From contig JAHHSI010000002.1 in NCBI GenBank assembly GCA_020025275.1, positions 104,603 to 168,602 of the forward strand: 64,000 bases of DNA, given 5' to 3'. The notes beneath the pieces are model-generated. The model was given only the letters and a program-made list of their open reading frames with translations. It did not search any database and was not told where the DNA came from. Shown here piece after piece: positions 60,401-64,000 of this stretch (its first letter is position 1; every line of letters starts with the position of its first letter). The translations under genes were made by a program, and so were the position numbers. Source of the stretch: Oscillospiraceae bacterium (lineage in GTDB: Bacteria; Bacillota; Clostridia; Oscillospirales; Oscillospiraceae).

Positions 60401-60859
60401 TCATCCGGCCACATCGATCGAATCCACGATATTCATAAATTGCATTCCATATTCGGGCACCTTTTCAAGGTCACAATGCAGCGTCACCGTTACATCCCGC
60501 CCCTCCAGTGTTGTCAGAATAAAAAAGTTATAGAGGTTTTTCGTTGCGGTGGTACACGTATAATAGAACGCACCAATCTCCTGTCCGGAGTTGGTTTTCT
60601 TTTTTGCCATGCTGCAGTTAGCAAAATTAGGCACCGTGCGCTGGTACAGCGTGTAGTATCCGGAGAGTCGATTTTCCATATCTCCAGAACACTCTTCCCG
60701 GGAATAGTTCACGGAAATATAGGCCTTTTTTTCCTGATCAACAAAAAAATGATCCGGTTTTTTGCTGAGCATGAACTTCTCTAACTCTTGAGACTCCGTA
60801 AAATTTTCCGGGATCTGCAGCTTCAAGCGGTCTTCGTATAAACTGATTTCTTTATTCAT
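60401..60859 (-). CDS. small DcrB/LpqN-like protein
   Basis: A 152-residue protein without a signal or membrane segment. It resembles the alpha/beta DcrB-like fold: KLQIPENFTESQELEKFMLS, the central DHFFVDQEKKAYISVNYS and the closing MQFMNIVDSIDVAG. The chosen ATG at 60859 gives the conserved-looking part; its ribosome site is weak (GGAAGG) and longer starts exist. It is the last gene of the cassette. Such small proteins sometimes act as chaperone or immunity partners, which is inference here. Confidence 0.65.
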   Translation of the reverse strand: MNKEISLYEDRLKLQIPENFTESQELEKFMLSKKPDHFFVDQEKKAYISVNYSREECSGDMENRLSGYYTLYQRTVPNFANCSMAKKKTNSGQEIGAFYYTCTTATKNLYNFFILTTLEGRDVTVTLHCDLEKVPEYGMQFMNIVDSIDVAG

Positions 60860-61065
60860 TGTAACTCGCCTTCCATTCTTCCGGTCCATCACAAACCGTG
60901 TCAGTTGCACTATGGGCAGAGATAACCATCTCTCCCGTGCGGAAAAATCGATGGATCGCTTCACATTCCATTCCGTCGTATGCTTCTTGCGCATCTCATT
61001 CATGCCGCATTGGCCGCAAGCCGTATATGCGGTTTGCAAATACATCATGTCAGGAATATTTCTAT

Positions 61066-61635
61066 TTACTGGTAGCTGGCAGCCCATTCCTCAGGGCCGT
61101 AGGAAACGGAATCATACGGCACATTCGCAAAGGCCACCAATTTGTCTGTGTGGCAATTATAGATGGACAGCTCGACATTCCACTCCGCCACATGATTGGT
61201 CAGCATATAATTCATTCCGTAGCAGGCGGTGATATTGTAAAACGTGCTCACATGCAAAATCGTAGGAATGTTCTCGTCAAAATAAAGCGCCACCTTTTGA
61301 TACGTTTCATCCGGTTCGTACCGATATTCACTGTTATACGCTTTGAACTCGTCCACCAGCTCTGCAATATATGTATTGTTGCGTTCGATGAGCTTTTCTC
61401 TCTGCTGCTCTGTCAGTTCGATTTCCACATGATCATCCACAACCTTGGCCGAGGTGCAGTAGTCTTGCCCCAGTTCATTAAAGCTGTCCACGCCCGCTTC
61501 CTTGGTCGTGCCGGTATAGCTCCAATAGGTCCAGGGAATGGAATAGGTTTCTGTTTTCGCTTCTTTATGGCCACAGCCGCTGACCAGAAGAAGCACAAGC
61601 ATCAGTGCAGCCAGCAGTATATTTCCTTTTCTCAT
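61066..61635 (-). CDS. cassette lipoprotein of unknown function
   Basis: A 189-residue exported lipoprotein. The signal peptide MRKGNILLAALMLVLLLVS ends in the lipobox VSGC (Cys about residue 21). The mature part is acidic and contains KVALYFDENIPTILHVSTFY and YNCHTDKLVAFANVPYDS. No family recognised. It follows the large cassette protein by 9 bases, so the two are cotranscribed; membrane anchoring fits a partner or immunity role for an exported effector, which is inference. Confidence 0.75.
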   Translation of the reverse strand: MRKGNILLAALMLVLLLVSGCGHKEAKTETYSIPWTYWSYTGTTKEAGVDSFNELGQDYCTSAKVVDDHVEIELTEQQREKLIERNNTYIAELVDEFKAYNSEYRYEPDETYQKVALYFDENIPTILHVSTFYNITACYGMNYMLTNHVAEWNVELSIYNCHTDKLVAFANVPYDSVSYGPEEWAASYQ

Positions 61636-61644
61636 AGAGCCTCC

Positions 61645-62844
61645 TTAGATAAGTACCACCATAAACATCAGAAGAAGCAGTACTTCTGCAGTGGCAGTCG
61701 TCATAACTACTGTTTGGGTCGCAGGCACCACATATTCCCACTGGGGCTCATATGCCGGAAACGTCGGGAAGCTCCAATCCGGCTGCGGAAGATGACCGGG
61801 ATAGGGCGCTTCCACCTCTATAGGCACCGGCATTGGCTGCCAGCCCAAATTATCTTCGTCCTTCTTCTGATACTCGATACCAACTGCAGAGGAAAGGGAA
61901 CCGTGTTCCATATCGGTCGTCACTTTTTCCTCCATCCACATTTTTTTCTGAAGCGGGTCAATGGCAAAGTTATAGGTAAACGTATTGTTCCCCACCTTAT
62001 CTTGGTGGGTAACCTTGACGGTACTGCCAATGCTCTCCGGACCCGTCAGCCCCCCCATGTTTATGGTCACACCATTTCCATTTTCCCCGGTCATACTGGA
62101 CGAAACTTCCCCGTCACTGTTGACCGAAAGGGACTTTCCATCCCCGAAGGCATGAGAAATATCAAAGCCCTTCAGCTGGAGCTTTTGGTCCTCGATGGCC
62201 ATACTGACGCTGACATCGCTGTTTCCCTTTACATTGCCGGAAACACTGTAGTATACCTTCACTCCCGGGCCCACAGGGATCTCAATTTTCTCTCCCACAT
62301 CAACACTGGGCATACTCGCCAAGAGGGCCGCGGCATAAAGATCAAGCATGCGGCGCAGATTTCCTTCCTCCATCTCATCAACTTGCTCCTTTGTCAGGCC
62401 GTCCCCTGCAATGGACATCAGGCTCTTATGCAAGGTAAGATATTCATTGATGGCATCCTTCAGGCCAGAGTTGATGGTCTCAGGGGTAAAGTTTCCCTTT
62501 CCCGGCTCGATCACTGCGGACAGGCGGTTGATGATTTGCTTGTACTCCCTTAAATTGGCAAGCGTGGCAATGAAGCGGCTCTTATAGCAGTCGCTGACCG
62601 CATTGACATTTTCAAAGATATGCTCGATATTTGCAGCATTTGTGTTATTCTTATCGATGACCTTTTTGTGATAGTCATTGATGTTGTCAATGTAGTCCTG
62701 CACATTCAACAGCCCGATCCATGCCTCAAAATCACACCATCTGTCCCCGATCGCATCTGTAAAGTTGCACCATTTTTCATTTTCCACCTGGGCAACCAGA
62801 GAGAGCAGCTGCTGCCGTGCATCTTCTGAAAAATCTCTTTTCAT
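61645..62844 (-). CDS. large exported-effector-like protein with C-terminal hydrophobic helix
   Basis: A 399-residue protein without a signal peptide. The first 140 or so residues are helical and Trp/Asp-rich (WCNFTDAIGDRWCDFEAWIG, NDYHKKVIDKNN), like the helical export regions of WXG100-associated proteins. Residues about 190-310 look like a beta-rich, glycine-rich domain (KVYYSVSGNVKGNSDVSVSM). A proline-rich linker (about 325-365) leads to a final hydrophobic segment, VLLLLMFMVVLI, at the very end. The ATG at 62844 follows AGGAG. I recognise no enzymatic domain. Gene context suggests a type VII substrate or surface component. Confidence 0.7.
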   Translation of the reverse strand: MKRDFSEDARQQLLSLVAQVENEKWCNFTDAIGDRWCDFEAWIGLLNVQDYIDNINDYHKKVIDKNNTNAANIEHIFENVNAVSDCYKSRFIATLANLREYKQIINRLSAVIEPGKGNFTPETINSGLKDAINEYLTLHKSLMSIAGDGLTKEQVDEMEEGNLRRMLDLYAAALLASMPSVDVGEKIEIPVGPGVKVYYSVSGNVKGNSDVSVSMAIEDQKLQLKGFDISHAFGDGKSLSVNSDGEVSSSMTGENGNGVTINMGGLTGPESIGSTVKVTHQDKVGNNTFTYNFAIDPLQKKMWMEEKVTTDMEHGSLSSAVGIEYQKKDEDNLGWQPMPVPIEVEAPYPGHLPQPDWSFPTFPAYEPQWEYVVPATQTVVMTTATAEVLLLLMFMVVLI

Positions 62845-62861
62845 ACCCTTGTCTCCTATCC

Positions 62862-63137
62862 TCACTTCAACAGGATCTGACGAGATGCCATTCTGTCGGC
62901 CAGGGCCATACTGGTTCTCACATTCTCAAAAAATCCGATGGAATTTGTCATCATGGTGAGCATAGCTGTTTTGATCTCTGCATATTCTTCTTCGACCATG
63001 ACCAGTACATCGATCGTCTGTCCCGATCCGACGATTTCTGTCGGTTCCACATTAATTTCCTCGCACTCCTTCTTCAAATCCCGGAGTTTTTGGATTTTTT
63101 GGTTCAATGCCGCAACATTTGTGCTGATCTGATGCAT
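62862..63137 (-). CDS. small helical protein of the WXG100-type cassette
   Basis: A 91-residue, fully helical protein (ISTNVAALNQKIQKLRDLKK, then EEEYAEIKTAMLTMMTNS), lacking a signal peptide. Size, helix-turn-helix pattern and position before a large exported-looking protein match the small Lap/EsxA-like partners of type VII effectors. An AGGAGGGG site precedes the ATG. Confidence 0.7.
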   Translation of the reverse strand: MHQISTNVAALNQKIQKLRDLKKECEEINVEPTEIVGSGQTIDVLVMVEEEYAEIKTAMLTMMTNSIGFFENVRTSMALADRMASRQILLK

Positions 63138-63149
63138 CCAACACCCCTC

Positions 63150-63434
63150 CTAAAACAAATAGTCGTCCGCTTCATTGATGTCCCAAATGAAGCATTCTGT
63201 GACATCCTTCAGATTCCGAGTGATCTCGCTCAGCTTCTCCGCTAAAAGCATTACGCTCTCTTTATAGGCCGTCACTGCCTTGGAAACACCACCGTCGGTG
63301 ATGGCTTCTTCTTCGATTTCCGCCAAGATTTCCACGTATTGATTCATCATGACCTGCAGTCTTGAGCCTGCATAGTCGCATGATTCTCCTACACTCTGAA
63401 CATAATCATCATCTATGATCAAATTAGCATCCAT
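63150..63434 (-). CDS. small helical protein of the WXG100-type cassette
   Basis: A 94-residue acidic helical protein (SRLQVMMNQYVEILAEIEEE; VMLLAEKLSEITRNLKDV), without signal or membrane segment. It overlaps the end of the upstream gene by 11 bases and precedes the 91-residue gene by 12. Likely another EsxA-like/Lap-type partner; no exact family recognised. Confidence 0.7.
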   Translation of the reverse strand: MDANLIIDDDYVQSVGESCDYAGSRLQVMMNQYVEILAEIEEEAITDGGVSKAVTAYKESVMLLAEKLSEITRNLKDVTECFIWDINEADDYLF

Positions 63435-63867
63435 AGCCTACCTCCTGTGCAAGGGCAATCCTCAGCTGTTCTTGCCAATACATTTTTCGATCATTTCGAT
63501 AGGAAATTCTGCCTTCACAATCGGAAAGTTCCTCCAGAAGTTCCTGTTTTTTTGATCTGATCCTGCTTTTTGCCGTGCTCAAACCATTCAGCGCAGTGTG
63601 ATATTGTGCCCCATTGAGCAATTCACCCATTCCGTCCCGATAGATGGGGACGATTCTATTGCTGATCGTCGATTGAGAAAATTGAGACAAGCCCTGTAAA
63701 CGACGTGTCTGCCTTTGGCTGAAGTTATTTTGAAGGACATCGAATTTCCCGCTAAGCCGCTCCAACTCATCGATTTTTTTCTCGATCTCTGCCTTCTCTG
63801 CGTAAAACTGATCTAACAGATCCTCATTATATCTGATATTACTTCTGATCTCATAAACCGTCATCAT
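63424..63867 (-). CDS. coiled-coil protein resembling YwqH/DUF5082 (Lap1-like)
   Basis: A 147-residue protein with long coiled-coil helices (LDQFYAEKAEIEKKIDELER; STAKSRIRSKKQELLEELSD) and a central region like that of YwqH-type proteins, which accompany LXG-type type VII substrates. The ATG at 63867 is supported by AAGGG upstream; an adjacent in-frame ATG follows. It is separated from the WXG100 fragment by a hairpin. Confidence 0.7.
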   Translation of the reverse strand: MMTVYEIRSNIRYNEDLLDQFYAEKAEIEKKIDELERLSGKFDVLQNNFSQRQTRRLQGLSQFSQSTISNRIVPIYRDGMGELLNGAQYHTALNGLSTAKSRIRSKKQELLEELSDCEGRISYRNDRKMYWQEQLRIALAQEVGYGC

Positions 63868-63893
63868 GTACCCCACCCTTTTTGCAAAAGACG

Positions 63894-63923
63894 CTCTCCC
63901 AGCACCGGTAAGTGCTGGGAGAG
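63894..63923 (-). terminator. hairpin after the WXG100-type gene
   Basis: CTCTCCCAGCAC and GTGCTGGGAGAG form a 12-bp perfect stem with a six-base loop; TCTTTTG follows on the minus strand. It probably allows high expression of the small upstream WXG100-like protein relative to the rest. Confidence 0.75.
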
Positions 63924-63941
63924 ATCTCCTACATCTTGCAC

Positions 63942-64000
63942 TTAACCTCTGAACTGGTTTGCAATGCTGGAATCGGTCTCCTCCACGGTCTTGGCCGTTG
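63942..64000 (-). CDS. WXG100-family protein, C-terminal fragment
   Basis: The last 18 complete codons of a gene cut by the window edge read AKTVEETDSSIANQFRG after a Thr. The end pattern, an Asp followed by IANQF, is typical of WXG100/EsxA-like proteins. With the following Lap-like genes this supports a type VII secretion locus that continues beyond the window. Confidence 0.6.
   Translation of the reverse strand, partial: TAKTVEETDSSIANQFRG

Noticed and set aside
60860..61065. Extended reading frame upstream of the DcrB-like gene
   Set aside because: The extra residues are Arg/Cys-rich and unlike the domain. No better ribosome site supports the longer start, so I kept the internal ATG.

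Overview
The window looks like chromosome of a strictly anaerobic, GC-rich (high fifties percent by eye) gut Clostridia, most likely an Oscillospiraceae/Ruminococcaceae-type bacterium. This rests on the Gram-positive Shine-Dalgarno sites, pyruvate formate-lyase, a second glycyl-radical enzyme, a bile salt hydrolase, a host-glycan (galacto-N-biose/lacto-N-biose) phosphorylase locus and a type VII-secretion-like cassette. The species assignment is inference. No insertion sequence, prophage or CRISPR array was seen.

Layout. 0.3-5.6 kb: potassium uptake (TrkH/KtrB and TrkA/KtrA) followed by a KdpD/KdpE two-component pair whose KdpD has lost its Walker motifs. 5.7-8.8 kb: a TPP riboswitch with intrinsic terminator controlling a thiamine-binding protein and a ThiYXZ-type importer for a thiamine precursor. 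8.8-11.9 kb: pflA-pflB. 12.0-22.4 kb: host-glycan galactoside use: galT, a GH112 phosphorylase, a sugar ABC importer and two AraC regulators, one at each side. 22.5-25.9 kb: a PadR/DUF1700/DUF4097 envelope module and a MATE exporter. 26.1-39.6 kb: a sugar regulon around an unusual glycyl-radical enzyme: ROK repressor, ManA, activase, glycyl-radical enzyme, FGGY kinase, PfkB kinase, lyxose/mannose isomerase, a ribose-type ABC importer and an aldose epimerase. 39.8-41.7 kb: six tRNA genes plus a C26 amidotransferase and an Smr-domain protein. 41.9-53.4 kb: housekeeping genes on the minus strand (ftsK/spoIIIE, uppP, rnc, acpP, plsX, trmFO, topA, dprA, trmH-family). 53.6-60.2 kb: bile salt hydrolase, a membrane RCK_C protein and a complete Bce-type antimicrobial-peptide detoxification module (RR, HK, ATPase, permease) with a BceR-like box. 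60.4-64.0 kb: a minus-strand WXG100/Lap-like small-protein cassette with a large exported-looking protein, a lipoprotein and a small partner, cut by the window edge.

The most interesting region is 26-39.6 kb. A palindrome TTGTYAA-N5-TTGACAA overlaps the -35 box of both the glycyl-radical operon and the ABC-importer operon, and a half-site overlaps the -35 of manA. This ties the four transcription units into one probable regulon under the neighbouring ROK repressor. The glycyl-radical enzyme keeps the Cys-x-Glu active-site pair and a C-terminal Gly 27 residues from the end, but its radical loop (R-I-H-G-T-F) departs from the usual R-[IVT]-[CSA]-G-Y signature that PflB in this same window keeps. 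Together with its own short activase and a ketose-kinase-like FGGY protein, this suggests an undescribed radical step in catabolism of an unusual sugar or sugar derivative. The substrate cannot be read from the sequence.

Promoters were assigned only where -35 and -10 boxes are both good and spaced 16-18 bp; starts were moved to internal codons where a Shine-Dalgarno site decides.
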